A stretch of DNA of 10,950 bases from an uncultured Kiloniellales bacterium (lineage in GTDB: Bacteria > Pseudomonadota > Alphaproteobacteria > Kiloniellales > JAKSDN01). The stretch spans positions 1 to 10,950 of the forward strand of contig CALJXB010000135.1 in the NCBI GenBank assembly GCA_937974415.1, given 5' to 3'. Positions 1-7,029 of the stretch are shown piece after piece. Positions within the stretch are counted from its first letter, which is position 1. Every line of letters starts with the position of its first letter. The notes under the pieces were generated by a model, which was not told the DNA's origin, did not search any database, and was given only the letters and a program-made list of their open reading frames with translations. The position numbers were made by a program, and so were the translations under genes.

Positions 1-691
1 CGCGCGACGGGAACAGCCAGCGCGACTCCCGTCCGCCGCTTAGAAAGCCCTCGCGCACCTCGAGAAAGGCGACGACGGCGGCGCGGGCCGGCTGGCTGAG
101 CGGCACCAGGCGCTCGCGCTCACCCTTGCCCCGCACGATCAGCACCTGGGGGTCCCGCGCCACGGCATCCAGGGGCAAGCACACCAGCTCGCTCACCCTG
201 AGACCGGTGGCGTAGAGCAGCTCGAGTAGCGCCACGAGCCGACGGCCGTCCGGGCCCCGGCGCTCGCGCGCGGCCTGCAACAGGAGATCGACCTCGGCCT
301 CGGACAAGAGCTTCGGCAGGGTGCGGCCGCGCCGCGGCGCGTCCAGGCCGGCCGCCGGGTCGTCGCCGCGCAGGCCTTCGGTGAACAGGAACCGGTAGAA
401 CTGGCGGAGCGCCGAGAGGCGCCGGGCCGCCGTGCGCGGCGAGCGTCCCGCCGCGGCCAGCGCGGCGACATAGGCCCTGAGGCCGTCGCTGCCGGCACCT
501 TCCAGATCGACCTTGCGGCCGCCGAGAAACCGGGCGCAATCGCCGAGATCGCGCTGATAGGACTCGAGCGTATTTGCCGATGCGCCCCGCTCGGCCGACA
601 GCATCTCGCTGAACGCTTCGATCAGCCGCTCGTCGGCCGGGCTCAAGGGCGGTTTCGAGGCTTCGCGGTCGGATCGGGACGACGACGGCAA
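1..691 (-). CDS. xerD: Tyrosine recombinase, XerD-like (partial, C-terminus beyond left edge)
   Basis: Site-specific tyrosine recombinase; with XerC, this family resolves chromosome dimers at dif during cell division. The frame is open from a stop at 706-704 to the left edge, so about 230 codons are present. The N-terminal SAM-like core-binding domain reads SANTLESYQRDL, then LSALRQFYRFLFTEGL. The start of the catalytic domain carries the first catalytic Arg in YATGLRVSEL (residue 165 from the 691 start) and the beta-hairpin Lys in VRGKGERERLVPL (residue 189). Their spacing of 24 equals that of E. coli XerD R148/K172. The HxxR motif, the third His and the Tyr nucleophile lie off the window. 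No ATG suits the domain: the in-frame ATG at 604 would cut into the first helix. TTG at 691 is the longest option; TTG at 646 puts the Arg at 150, closer to E. coli. XerD rather than XerC is inferred from the aroK neighbourhood. It follows the upstream exported-protein gene by 12 bases, so it is probably co-transcribed. Confidence 0.9.
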   Translation of the reverse strand, partial: MPSSSRSDREASKPPLSPADERLIEAFSEMLSAERGASANTLESYQRDLGDCARFLGGRKVDLEGAGSDGLRAYVAALAAAGRSPRTAARRLSALRQFYRFLFTEGLRGDDPAAGLDAPRRGRTLPKLLSEAEVDLLLQAARERRGPDGRRLVALLELLYATGLRVSELVCLPLDAVARDPQVLIVRGKGERERLVPLSQPARAAVVAFLEVREGFLSGGRESRWLFPSR

Positions 692-703
692 AGCGCCCGC
701 CGC

Positions 704-2584
704 TCAGATGCCGTTGGCGACCGCCGCCTCGATGGCCAGCAGGCGCGCCTCGTAGGACAGGCCGACCCGGACGAGCGCCGTGAGAACTTCGTGCAGCACC
801 AGCGGATGGGCTTCACCCGGCCCCTCCTCGCCCAGCGCCAGCAGGGCGAGGAGCACCGTCTCGCCGGTGCGCCCGAGCTGGCTCGCCTCGGAGAGGGCGT
901 AGATCGTGGCCGCATCGGGCGGCCGGGCGTCGGGGCTGAGCGACTGAACCCCGACCAGATCGGACCAGATCAGCGGATCGGCTTGGCCGATCGCCTGGAA
1001 GACCGTACGCAGCAGTAGCTGGCGCCGGGCGATCTCTTCGGGCGTGAGTCCGCGCTGCGCCGCCGCCCAGCTCTCCAGGTCGCCTTCCGAGGTGGGTCCC
1101 AGGGAGCCGGCCAAACGGCTGTACGGCCAGAGGATCGTCACCGCCATGGCCGCCTGGGAATCGATCAGCGATTCCTGGCGTGCCAGAGTGAGCCAGGCGT
1201 TGGCCTGTTCGAAACGGCCCGCGGCATAGAGCACTCGGCCCGCCGTCTCCGCGAACCACGCCCACTCGGGCTGCAGAGGAATCTCAGCGACCAGCGGCCC
1301 GAGAACTTGAGCCATTAAGCCATAGCTGCCGTCTTCGCGGGCGGCCTGGAGCGCGACATTCAGCAGCTCGGCCCGTACCGCAGGCACATCCTGGCCGCGG
1401 GCGGCCTGATAAAACAGGGCTCGGGGTTCGGCGCCAGACAAGAGCTCGGAGGCGCTGATGGCGTTGGCCCGCTGGTCCGAGTCGAAGGGGTAGTCGAGAT
1501 AGAGCTCGGCCAATTCCGTCGGTTCCATCAGGCCGAGGCGGACCGCCCGTTCGGCCGCCGCCGTGCGCTGCTCCAAGCTGTTCGCGGAGGCCCGGGCCAA
1601 AAGGACCAGCAGACCCGGGCTGGCCTCCTCGACGGCCCCGACGGGCAGGGGCTGGCCCGTCGACTGGAACATCGCGAGATGCAAGGCGGTCTGAGGGCTG
1701 ATCGAGGGCGCCAGTTTCTGCAGGCCGGTCAGGCTGTCGGCCAAAGCGAAAAACACCGGATCCGCCTCGACGGCCCCTTCCTCGCGCAACAGGGCCAGGC
1801 TCAGGGTTGCGCCGTCCAAGTCGTCCAGGAGAATCTGGCAGTAGACCAGGGCCTTGCGCCAGTAAACCGAAGATTCCAGTTCGCCGACCCGAGCGCGGAC
1901 CTCCGTGCAGGCCGACCCGCCGCGGCCCTCGAGAAACAAGGTTTCCACCCGCGCCCGCGCCACCGCCTCGTTGTCGTAGCGCTGGGGCGCCACTTCCAGA
2001 AGGCCGCTGAGGCCTGCGAAGTCGCCCAAGGCGGCCAGCCGGCCGACCCGCAGAGCCAAGAGATTGACACGACGCTCGGACGATTCGCCCGGCCGACTGT
2101 CCGGCGGCGCCGCGTTCGAGAGCAGCAAGCGGCGGGCCAGGTCCCGCATGGTGGCGGAGCTCAAGGCCCCGGGCAGGCGCGGCAGCAGGCGTTCGACTGT
2201 GTGCCGTTCGGTACCCCGCCATAGATTGCCAGGGAACCCGCCGTGTTCGGGGTCGAGGATTCCGACCGACTCGGGGTCGAGCTCCGTCAGGCGGCTGATT
2301 TCGATGCCCTGGACCGATTCGCTATCGCCTGGCTCGGCCGGAGCGCCTGAGGATCCGAAACCGCCGGCGGAGTCGCCGTCCTGGGGTAGCAACGTAATCG
2401 GCGGCGCCAGCAGGATCGGTTCATCCAGGGTCGCGGGAGCGGGCTGCAGCAGGCTCTGCGGCTCCGGAGACGGTTGGGCCTGCTGCGCCTGGGCCGGCGC
2501 GGTCATTCCGGCCGCCAGGGCAAGTGCGGCCACAAGGCGCAACGCCGCCTTGCGGATGCTGCGGCTAGCGAGGAAAGGTCTCAT
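704..2584 (-). CDS. Exported helical-repeat (TPR-like) protein of unknown function
   Basis: I do not recognise this 626-aa protein as a named family. A Sec signal peptide is clear: basic n-region (residues 1-16, with RSIRKAALR), hydrophobic LVAALALAAG, and an APAQA cleavage site near residue 33, so it is probably periplasmic. Residues 34-100 are a Pro/Gln/Gly/Ser-rich, probably disordered linker. A more distinctive block follows at about 102-138 (LDPESVGILDPEHGGFPGNL, then WRG). The rest is Ala/Leu-rich helical hairpins resembling TPR or Sel1-type solenoids, best seen in GRVLYAAGRFEQANAWLTLA. There are only two cysteines, C226 and C249, in adjacent predicted helices, which suggests a disulfide. 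The ATG at 2584 lies inside the last codons of the upstream 46-codon gene (20-base overlap) with no good ribosome-binding site, so translational coupling is likely. xerD follows 12 bases downstream. Function could be envelope assembly or scaffolding, but that is a guess. Confidence 0.87.
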   Translation of the reverse strand: MRPFLASRSIRKAALRLVAALALAAGMTAPAQAQQAQPSPEPQSLLQPAPATLDEPILLAPPITLLPQDGDSAGGFGSSGAPAEPGDSESVQGIEISRLTELDPESVGILDPEHGGFPGNLWRGTERHTVERLLPRLPGALSSATMRDLARRLLLSNAAPPDSRPGESSERRVNLLALRVGRLAALGDFAGLSGLLEVAPQRYDNEAVARARVETLFLEGRGGSACTEVRARVGELESSVYWRKALVYCQILLDDLDGATLSLALLREEGAVEADPVFFALADSLTGLQKLAPSISPQTALHLAMFQSTGQPLPVGAVEEASPGLLVLLARASANSLEQRTAAAERAVRLGLMEPTELAELYLDYPFDSDQRANAISASELLSGAEPRALFYQAARGQDVPAVRAELLNVALQAAREDGSYGLMAQVLGPLVAEIPLQPEWAWFAETAGRVLYAAGRFEQANAWLTLARQESLIDSQAAMAVTILWPYSRLAGSLGPTSEGDLESWAAAQRGLTPEEIARRQLLLRTVFQAIGQADPLIWSDLVGVQSLSPDARPPDAATIYALSEASQLGRTGETVLLALLALGEEGPGEAHPLVLHEVLTALVRVGLSYEARLLAIEAAVANGI

Positions 2585-2705
2585 CCGGGAGAATTTTCTC
2601 TACCTGAGTCGTCGGCGGCGGGATTTCCCAAGTGACCAGGAACAATCCCCCACCGGCAACAGCGACGACAAGGGCGGAGACGGCAAACAGGAATTTTTTC
2701 GACAT
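2565..2705 (-). CDS. Small single-pass membrane protein (46 aa), unknown function
   Basis: A short reading frame of 46 codons plus TAG, starting at the ATG complementary to 2703-2705. The protein begins MSKKFLFAVSALVV: two lysines, then a hydrophobic helix of about 20 residues (roughly 5-25) ending in FLVTW. A short polar tail follows, EIPPPTTQVEKILPDETFPR. The charge pattern predicts a single-pass inner-membrane anchor with the tail in the periplasm, or an uncleaved signal. Three things support a real gene: the clean hydrophobic-then-polar layout, the 20-base overlap of its 3' end with the start of the 626-aa exported protein, and its place as first gene of a minus-strand unit facing aroK. 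I have an uncertain memory of similar short proteins with a VEKxIPDxxFPR-like end in related genomes. AGAAGG lies upstream but about 15 bases from the ATG, so the ribosome-binding site is weak. Confidence 0.72.
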   Translation of the reverse strand: MSKKFLFAVSALVVAVAGGGLFLVTWEIPPPTTQVEKILPDETFPR

Positions 2706-2947
2706 GGCGGTTGGCAGTGACCTTCTGGGCGATTGAGATCCTCATCGCCGGGCGACGGTGACACAAAAAAAACCACGCCTCACGACGATCTCGAGCTGGC
2801 GATGGTCTTGCATTGGATCTGAGGGGATATGATAGGTTTCGAGTGTGGCGAATTTGCGGCAGTCTAGCCAGCCGCGCCTGGCGTTTCAATGCGTTGCTCG
2901 GCCCGGCCCGATAGGCTGGCTGCCGGCATTCAATAGGGGAATCCTTC
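2706..2947. promoter_or_regulatory. Divergent intergenic region between the small membrane protein gene and aroK
   Basis: 242 non-coding bases, visibly richer in A/T than the flanking genes, including an eight-A run at 2765-2772. It must carry the promoters of both divergent units. On the plus strand the best -10 candidate is TATGAT at 2828-2833, but no convincing -35 sits 16-18 bases upstream, so I do not assign a promoter. The segment agccagc (2866-2872) can pair either with nearby ctggc (2878-2882) or with gctggct (2915-2921), just before the aroK ribosome-binding site. No tRNA or terminator is seen. Confidence 0.45.
2935..2940 (+). promoter_or_regulatory. Ribosome-binding site of aroK
   Basis: AGGGGA lies 7 bases before the ATG at 2948. 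It is one of the stronger Shine-Dalgarno matches in the window and fixes the aroK start at 2948 rather than at the internal ATG just before the Walker A motif. Confidence 0.75.
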
Positions 2948-3562
2948 ATGCCGTCCTTGGACGCTTGTGAACCGCTCGCAGGGCCGGAGCGCTCGATCGT
3001 TCTGGTCGGCCTGATGGGCGCCGGCAAGTCGAGCATCGGGCGGCGACTCGGGGCCGGGCTGGGCTGCCCCTTCGTCGATGCCGACCGAGAGATCGAGAAG
3101 GCCGCCGGCTGCACCATTGAAGACATCTTCGAGCGGCACGGCGAAGCGGCGTTCCGCGACGGCGAGCGGCGGGTGATCGCCCGGCTGCTCGGCGCCCCGC
3201 GGCAGGTCCTGGCGACCGGCGGCGGCGCCTTCATGGACCCGCGGACCCGCGCCACCATCCGCGAGCGCGGGGTCTCGGTTTGGCTGCGCGCCGACCTCGA
3301 ACTGCTGGTGCGCCGCACCGGGCGCCGCAACAACCGCCCGCTGCTCAAGGGCAAGGACCGTCGGGCCATCCTGCAGGACCTGATCGAAGAGCGCTATCCG
3401 GTCTACGCCGAGGCCGACGTGGCGGTGGATATCGACGACAGCCCGCCCGAGGTCACCACCAAGCGGGTGCGCGCGGCGATCGAAGCCTTCCAGCAGGCAC
3501 AGGCGGAGCAACCGGACATGGCGGCCGCGGGGGGCCTGCCCGCCGGAGACCCGGTGCCATGA
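2948..3562 (+). CDS. aroK: Shikimate kinase
   Basis: Cytoplasmic kinase that phosphorylates shikimate with ATP to shikimate 3-phosphate, step five of the pathway to chorismate and the aromatic amino acids. The 204-aa protein shows the full family signature: Walker A GLMGAGKSS (residues 21-29), FVDADREIE with the Mg/shikimate-binding Asp residues D44 and D46, AAFRDGER with the shikimate-binding Arg R70, the Walker B-like ATGGGAF (89-95), the lid RNNRPLL with R130, and EERYPVY with R149. It is longer than typical enzymes (about 170-180 aa) because of a short N-terminal lead and an Ala/Gln/Gly-rich tail of about 25 residues after the last helix (EAFQQAQAEQPD). Its TGA overlaps the aroB ATG as ATGA, so the two are translationally coupled. 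Confidence 0.97.
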   Translation: MPSLDACEPLAGPERSIVLVGLMGAGKSSIGRRLGAGLGCPFVDADREIEKAAGCTIEDIFERHGEAAFRDGERRVIARLLGAPRQVLATGGGAFMDPRTRATIRERGVSVWLRADLELLVRRTGRRNNRPLLKGKDRRAILQDLIEERYPVYAEADVAVDIDDSPPEVTTKRVRAAIEAFQQAQAEQPDMAAAGGLPAGDPVP

Positions 3563-4674
3563 GCGGTCACGAATCCCTGCGGGTCGAGCTCGGCGAACGC
3601 GGCTACGACATTCTGGTGGGCGAGGGCCTGTTGGCGACCGCCGGCCAGCACATCGCGCCCCTGACCGGCGGCCGGCGGCTTTTCGTGGTCACCGACGAAC
3701 AGGTCGCCAAGGCCCATCTGGCGGCGCTCGAACGGGCGCTCGACGCCGCCGGTGTCGCCTACGAGGCCCTGGTCCTGCCGCCCGGCGAAGGCACCAAGGA
3801 CTTCAGCCATCTCGAGAGCCTCTGCCAGCGCCTGCTGGCCATGAATCTGGAGCGCGGCAGCCTCCTCGCGGCCCTCGGCGGCGGCGTGGTCGGCGACCTG
3901 GTCGGCTTCGCCGCCTCGATCCTGCTGCGCGGCCTCGACTTCGTGCAGATACCCACCACCCTGCTGGCCCAGGTCGACAGCTCCGTCGGCGGCAAGACCG
4001 GGATCAACGTCCCCCAGGGCAAGAACCTGGTGGGCAGCTTTCACCAGCCCCGCCTGGTGCTGGCCGACACCGAGGTGCTGTCGACCCTGCCCAAGCGCGA
4101 GCTCCTGGCCGGCTACGCCGAGGTGGTGAAATACGGGTTGATCAACGACGCCGCGTTCTTCCAGTGGCTGGAGGACCACGGGCTGGCCATCGTCGAAGGC
4201 GACCCGGCGGCCCGGCGCCACGCCATTGTGACGAGCTGCGCCGCCAAGGCGGCCATCGTCGCCGAGGACGAGCGCGAATCCGGCGCCCGCGCCCTACTCA
4301 ACCTGGGCCACACCTTCGGCCACGCGCTCGAGGCCGAGCTCGGCTACGACGAGCGGCTGTTGCACGGCGAAGCGGTCGCCATCGGCCTGGTGCTGGCCTT
4401 CGAGCTGTCGGTCGGCCTCGGCCTCTGCCCGGCCGCGGACGCCGCCGCCGTGCGGCGTCACGTGGCGGCCGTCGGCCTGCCGACCGATCTCGAGTCGGTC
4501 CCCGGGGTCGCCTGGTCGGCCGACGCCCTGATCGACCACATGGGCCGGGACAAGAAGGTGCGCGGCGGCAAGGTCAGCTTCGTGCTGGTCCGGGGCATCG
4601 GCAAGGCCTTCATCACGGCCGACGTCGATCTCGACGACGTCGCAGCCTTGCTGACCGGCCAGATCGCCGCTTGA
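3559..4674 (+). CDS. aroB: 3-dehydroquinate synthase
   Basis: Cytoplasmic NAD- and metal-dependent enzyme that cyclises DAHP to 3-dehydroquinate, step two of the shikimate pathway. The 371-aa length is normal for the family. Visible motifs are the nucleotide-binding strand LFVVTDEQ (41-48), PPGEGTKDF (74-82), the NAD-binding loop GGGVVGDLVGF (107-117), IPTTLLAQVDSSVGGKTGIN (131-150), and the three metal ligands E188 in GYAEVVKYG, H251 in NLGHTFGHALE and H269 in LLHGEAVAIG. DKKVRGGK (331-338) supplies substrate-contacting lysines. The reading frame is open further upstream inside aroK, but the ATG at 3559, overlapping the aroK stop by four bases, is the sensible start: the enzyme fold begins directly after it. 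aroKB is the usual pairing. Confidence 0.97.
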   Translation: MSGHESLRVELGERGYDILVGEGLLATAGQHIAPLTGGRRLFVVTDEQVAKAHLAALERALDAAGVAYEALVLPPGEGTKDFSHLESLCQRLLAMNLERGSLLAALGGGVVGDLVGFAASILLRGLDFVQIPTTLLAQVDSSVGGKTGINVPQGKNLVGSFHQPRLVLADTEVLSTLPKRELLAGYAEVVKYGLINDAAFFQWLEDHGLAIVEGDPAARRHAIVTSCAAKAAIVAEDERESGARALLNLGHTFGHALEAELGYDERLLHGEAVAIGLVLAFELSVGLGLCPAADAAAVRRHVAAVGLPTDLESVPGVAWSADALIDHMGRDKKVRGGKVSFVLVRGIGKAFITADVDLDDVAALLTGQIAA

Positions 4675-4794
4675 CCCATCTGCCAAATCCCGAGTCTGCC
4701 TGAGGCCAAAGGACGCCACGACACCTCCATGATATCCCCCATGACACCGGCAACGACCCTGGCAAACCGGTAACTCTTTCAAGGCAACCGCGAC

Positions 4795-6084
4795 ATGGAC
4801 ACCACCATATTGGTCACCTTCGGCACGATCGCCGTCCTGTTGGTGCTTTCGGCCTTTTTCTCGGGCTCCGAGACGGCGCTCACGGCCGCCTCGCCGGCGC
4901 GTATGCATACCCTGGAACAGCAGGGCGACCCGCGCGCCCAGGTGGTCAACAGGCTCTTGGCTCAGAAGGACCGGCTGATCGGTGCGATCCTGCTTGGCAA
5001 CAACCTGGTCAACATCCTGGCCTCGGCGCTCGCCACCAGCCTCTTGATCAGCCTGGTGGGCGAAGCCGGCGTCGCCTACGCCACGATCGGTATGACCATG
5101 CTGGTCCTGATCTTCGCCGAGGTCCTGCCCAAGACCTACGCGATCCACAATGCCGACGGCATCGCCCTGGCGGTATCCCGAACCCTCAGGGTCGTGGTCC
5201 AGGTCTTCAGCCCGGTCACCGTGGCGGTGCAATGGATCGTCCGCTCGACCTTGTCGCTGTTCGGCGTGCGCATCACCTCGCCGCTCGGCGCCAGCCTGCG
5301 CGAGGAGGAGCTGCGCGGCGCCATCGAGCTGCACACCGGCGAGGGTGAGGAGGAAAAGCACGCCCGCGAGATGCTGCGCTCGATCCTCGATCTCGCCGAC
5401 GTCGACGTCGAGGAGATCATGGTCCACCGCAGCAACGTGATCACCATCAACGTGGACCAGCCGACCGAGAAGATCGTCGACGAAGTCCTGTCTAGCCCCT
5501 ATACGCGCTTGCCCCTATGGCGCGACGACCCGGACAACATCGTCGGCGTGCTGCACGCCAAGTCCCTGCTGCGCGCGGTCCACACTCAGCAAGCCGACCT
5601 CGAGCACCTCGACATCGTGGAGATCGCCAACAACCCCTGGTTCATTCCGGAGACCACCGACCTGCTGGCCCAGCTCCAGGCCTTCCGCCAGCGCCAGGAA
5701 CATTTCGCCATCGTGGTCGACGAATACGGCGAGGTGCTGGGCGTGGTCACCCTGGAGGACATCCTGGAGGAGGTGGTGGGCGAGATCGCCGACGAATACG
5801 ACATCGAGGGCGAAGGCATGCGGGCGCTGCGCGACGGCTCGGTGGTCGTCGAGGGCACGGTGACGATCCGCGACCTGAACCGGGAGTTCGACTGGCGTCT
5901 GCCCGACGAGGAAGCCTCGACCATCGCCGGCCTGGTGCTGCACGAGGCGCGGCGGATCCCCGACATCGGCCAGGTCTTCGCCTTCCACGGCTTCCGCTTC
6001 GAGATCCTGCGCCGCCAGCGCAACCAGATCACCTCGATCAAGGTGACGCCCCTGGCCGAGGCAACCGAAGCCTCGCCGGAATAG
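4795..6084 (+). CDS. CNNM/CorC-HlyC family transporter (DUF21 plus CBS pair)
   Basis: 429-aa integral membrane protein of the CNNM/CorC family, thought to export or regulate divalent cations such as Mg2+ (some members are annotated as hemolysins). Domains in order: an N-terminal DUF21/CNNM transmembrane domain (about 1-195) with helices near 4-22, 62-87, 92-112 and 130-150 and the family motifs SGSETAL (23-29), GNNLVN (68-73) and EVLPK (109-113); an acidic helix (EEELRGAIELHTGEGEEE); two CBS domains (about 205-262 and 272-330), the second ending in VVDEYGEVLGVVTLEDILEE; and a C-terminal CorC/HlyC domain (about 345-420). It begins 120 bases after aroB, with AAGG about 10 bases before the ATG. 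The gap shows no strong terminator, so read-through from aroKB is possible. The family is certain; the transported ion is not shown by the sequence. Confidence 0.94.
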   Translation: MDTTILVTFGTIAVLLVLSAFFSGSETALTAASPARMHTLEQQGDPRAQVVNRLLAQKDRLIGAILLGNNLVNILASALATSLLISLVGEAGVAYATIGMTMLVLIFAEVLPKTYAIHNADGIALAVSRTLRVVVQVFSPVTVAVQWIVRSTLSLFGVRITSPLGASLREEELRGAIELHTGEGEEEKHAREMLRSILDLADVDVEEIMVHRSNVITINVDQPTEKIVDEVLSSPYTRLPLWRDDPDNIVGVLHAKSLLRAVHTQQADLEHLDIVEIANNPWFIPETTDLLAQLQAFRQRQEHFAIVVDEYGEVLGVVTLEDILEEVVGEIADEYDIEGEGMRALRDGSVVVEGTVTIRDLNREFDWRLPDEEASTIAGLVLHEARRIPDIGQVFAFHGFRFEILRRQRNQITSIKVTPLAEATEASPE

Positions 6085-6130
6085 CCCCCGGAATAACCCG
6101 GTGTAGCCAGGCAACCCCGTTTGACTGCGA

Positions 6131-6136
6131 AAGGGA
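6131..6136 (+). promoter_or_regulatory. Ribosome-binding site that sets the DUF2889 protein start
   Basis: AAGGGA lies 5 bases before the ATG at 6142. The frame is also open from a TTG at 6121, but that would place this Shine-Dalgarno inside the coding region, so 6142 is preferred. Confidence 0.7.
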
Positions 6137-6141
6137 CCGAT

Positions 6142-6690
6142 ATGCCCCTCTCCGACCCGGAGCCGCGCGAGCGCCTCCACACCCGCCACTACGAGTTCAA
6201 CGGCTACCTGCGTGCCGACGGCCTGTGGGACATCGAAGGCCGCATGACCGACGTGAAGAGCTACGGCTTCGACAACGACTACCGCGGACGCATCGAGGCC
6301 GAGGAGCCACTGCACGACATGTGGATCCGCCTCACCCTCGACGACGACTTCGTGGTCCGGGACATCGAGACCGCGACCGACGCCGGCCCCTTCGCCATCT
6401 GCCCCGAGGTGGCGCCCAACTACAAGAACATGATCGGCGCCCGCATCGCCCGCGGCTGGCGCGCGACGATTCGCAAGCGCGCCGGCGGCACGGCGGGCTG
6501 CACCCACCTGGTCGAGATGCTCGACGCCATGGCGACGGTCGCCTTCCAGACCCTCTACCCGGCACGCCAGAAGAAGGAGGAGCAGGGCCCGCCCGGCAAG
6601 CGCGGCACCCTGGTCGACACCTGCTACGCCTTCAGGAGCGATGGCCCGGTGGTGAAGAAACAGTGGCCGGAGTTCTACACCGGCGAGTGA
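6142..6690 (+). CDS. DUF2889 domain-containing protein
   Basis: 182-aa soluble protein without signal peptide or membrane segment. It matches my memory of DUF2889 along nearly its whole length: RLHTRHYEFNGYLRADGLWD, then IEGRMTDVKSYGF, LHDMWIRLTLDDDF, a central IARGWRATIRKRAGGTAG, then CTHLVEMLDAMATVAFQTLY near the C-terminus. The GCTHLVE segment, with adjacent Cys and His, is the most conserved-looking part and could bind a metal or form an active site, but no activity is established for this family as far as I know. The first half looks beta-rich and the second half helical. It starts 57 bases after the CorC-family gene, on the same strand, so it may share its transcript. bolA converges on it, with 19 bases between the stop codons. 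Confidence 0.88.
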   Translation: MPLSDPEPRERLHTRHYEFNGYLRADGLWDIEGRMTDVKSYGFDNDYRGRIEAEEPLHDMWIRLTLDDDFVVRDIETATDAGPFAICPEVAPNYKNMIGARIARGWRATIRKRAGGTAGCTHLVEMLDAMATVAFQTLYPARQKKEEQGPPGKRGTLVDTCYAFRSDGPVVKKQWPEFYTGE

Positions 6691-6709
6691 GGCTGCGGGA
6701 CGGCGCCCC

Positions 6710-6988
6710 CTATTCTCCCGGCGCCCGGGCGGTGACCTGGAGGGCGTGGACCGGGCCGGCGAGCTCGCCGGCGAGTGCGGCGTAGACCGCGCGCTGGCGT
6801 TCCAGGCGCGAGCGGCCCGAAAATGCCTCGGACACTAAGGTCACGTGGAAATGGGTCTCGCCGCCCGCGCGCCAGCCGCTGTGGCCCTCGTGCTTGTGGG
6901 ACTCGTCGACCACCTCGAGGCGCTCGGGCTCGAAGGCAGCGGTGAGCTTGGCGGTGATCGTTTCGGCAACTGTCATGGCTACTGTCAT
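6710..6988 (-). CDS. bolA: BolA family protein
   Basis: Small (92 aa) cytoplasmic BolA-fold protein. Members partner with monothiol glutaredoxins in Fe-S cluster handling and iron sensing, and E. coli BolA also affects cell shape and stationary-phase transcription. Family marks are the His-rich loop DESHKHEGHSGW (H31, H33, H36), the central ETHFHVTLVSEAFSG (44-58), the helix LERQRAVYAALAGEL, and the near-invariant late His in PVHALQV (H81), followed by a short APGE tail. The gene begins with two in-frame ATGs (MTVAMTVAET) created by an exact 12-base tandem duplication, so the true start may be 6988 or 6976; neither has a clear Shine-Dalgarno. It is divergent from the J-domain gene and convergent with the DUF2889 gene. 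Confidence 0.93.
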   Translation of the reverse strand: MTVAMTVAETITAKLTAAFEPERLEVVDESHKHEGHSGWRAGGETHFHVTLVSEAFSGRSRLERQRAVYAALAGELAGPVHALQVTARAPGE

Positions 6989-6993
6989 GGCTA
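6970..6993. repeat. Exact 12-base tandem duplication over the bolA start
   Basis: The unit ctgtcatggcta occurs twice without a gap (6970-6981 and 6982-6993). On the bolA strand each copy contains an ATG, so the coding effect is a repeated Met-Thr-Val-Ala and two possible start codons. Confidence 0.95.
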
Positions 6994-7029
6994 TCGGCCG
7001 TTAAGCTTTTTAGGTTACTAAGAATTTTC

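Noticed and set aside
2808..2833. sigma-70 promoter for aroK (TTGCAT and TATGAT)
   Set aside because: The -10 is good, but the only -35-like hexamer is a 3 of 6 match with a 14-base spacer, too poor to call.
2581..3369. 262-codon minus-strand frame over the divergent spacer and aroK
   Set aside because: Most of it is antisense to aroK with Arg/Ser-rich composition. The 46-codon frame in the same spacer explains the coding signal better.
3280..3558. Extension of the aroB frame upstream by 93 codons inside aroK
   Set aside because: It overlaps strongly coding aroK in another frame, is Arg/Gly/Pro-rich nonsense, and the ATG at 3559 begins directly before the AroB fold.
4729..4773. 14-codon frame in the aroB to CorC spacer
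   Set aside because: It is too short, has no ribosome-binding site or membrane or signal pattern, and nothing supports translation.
4294..5427. 377-codon antisense frame over aroB and the CorC-family gene
   Set aside because: It spans two well-identified genes and their spacer, and its Gly/Asp/Gln/His-rich composition is typical of antisense shadows in high-GC DNA.
6121..6141. TTG start seven codons upstream for the DUF2889 protein
   Set aside because: The AAGGGA Shine-Dalgarno at 6131-6136 lies inside this extension and points to the ATG at 6142.
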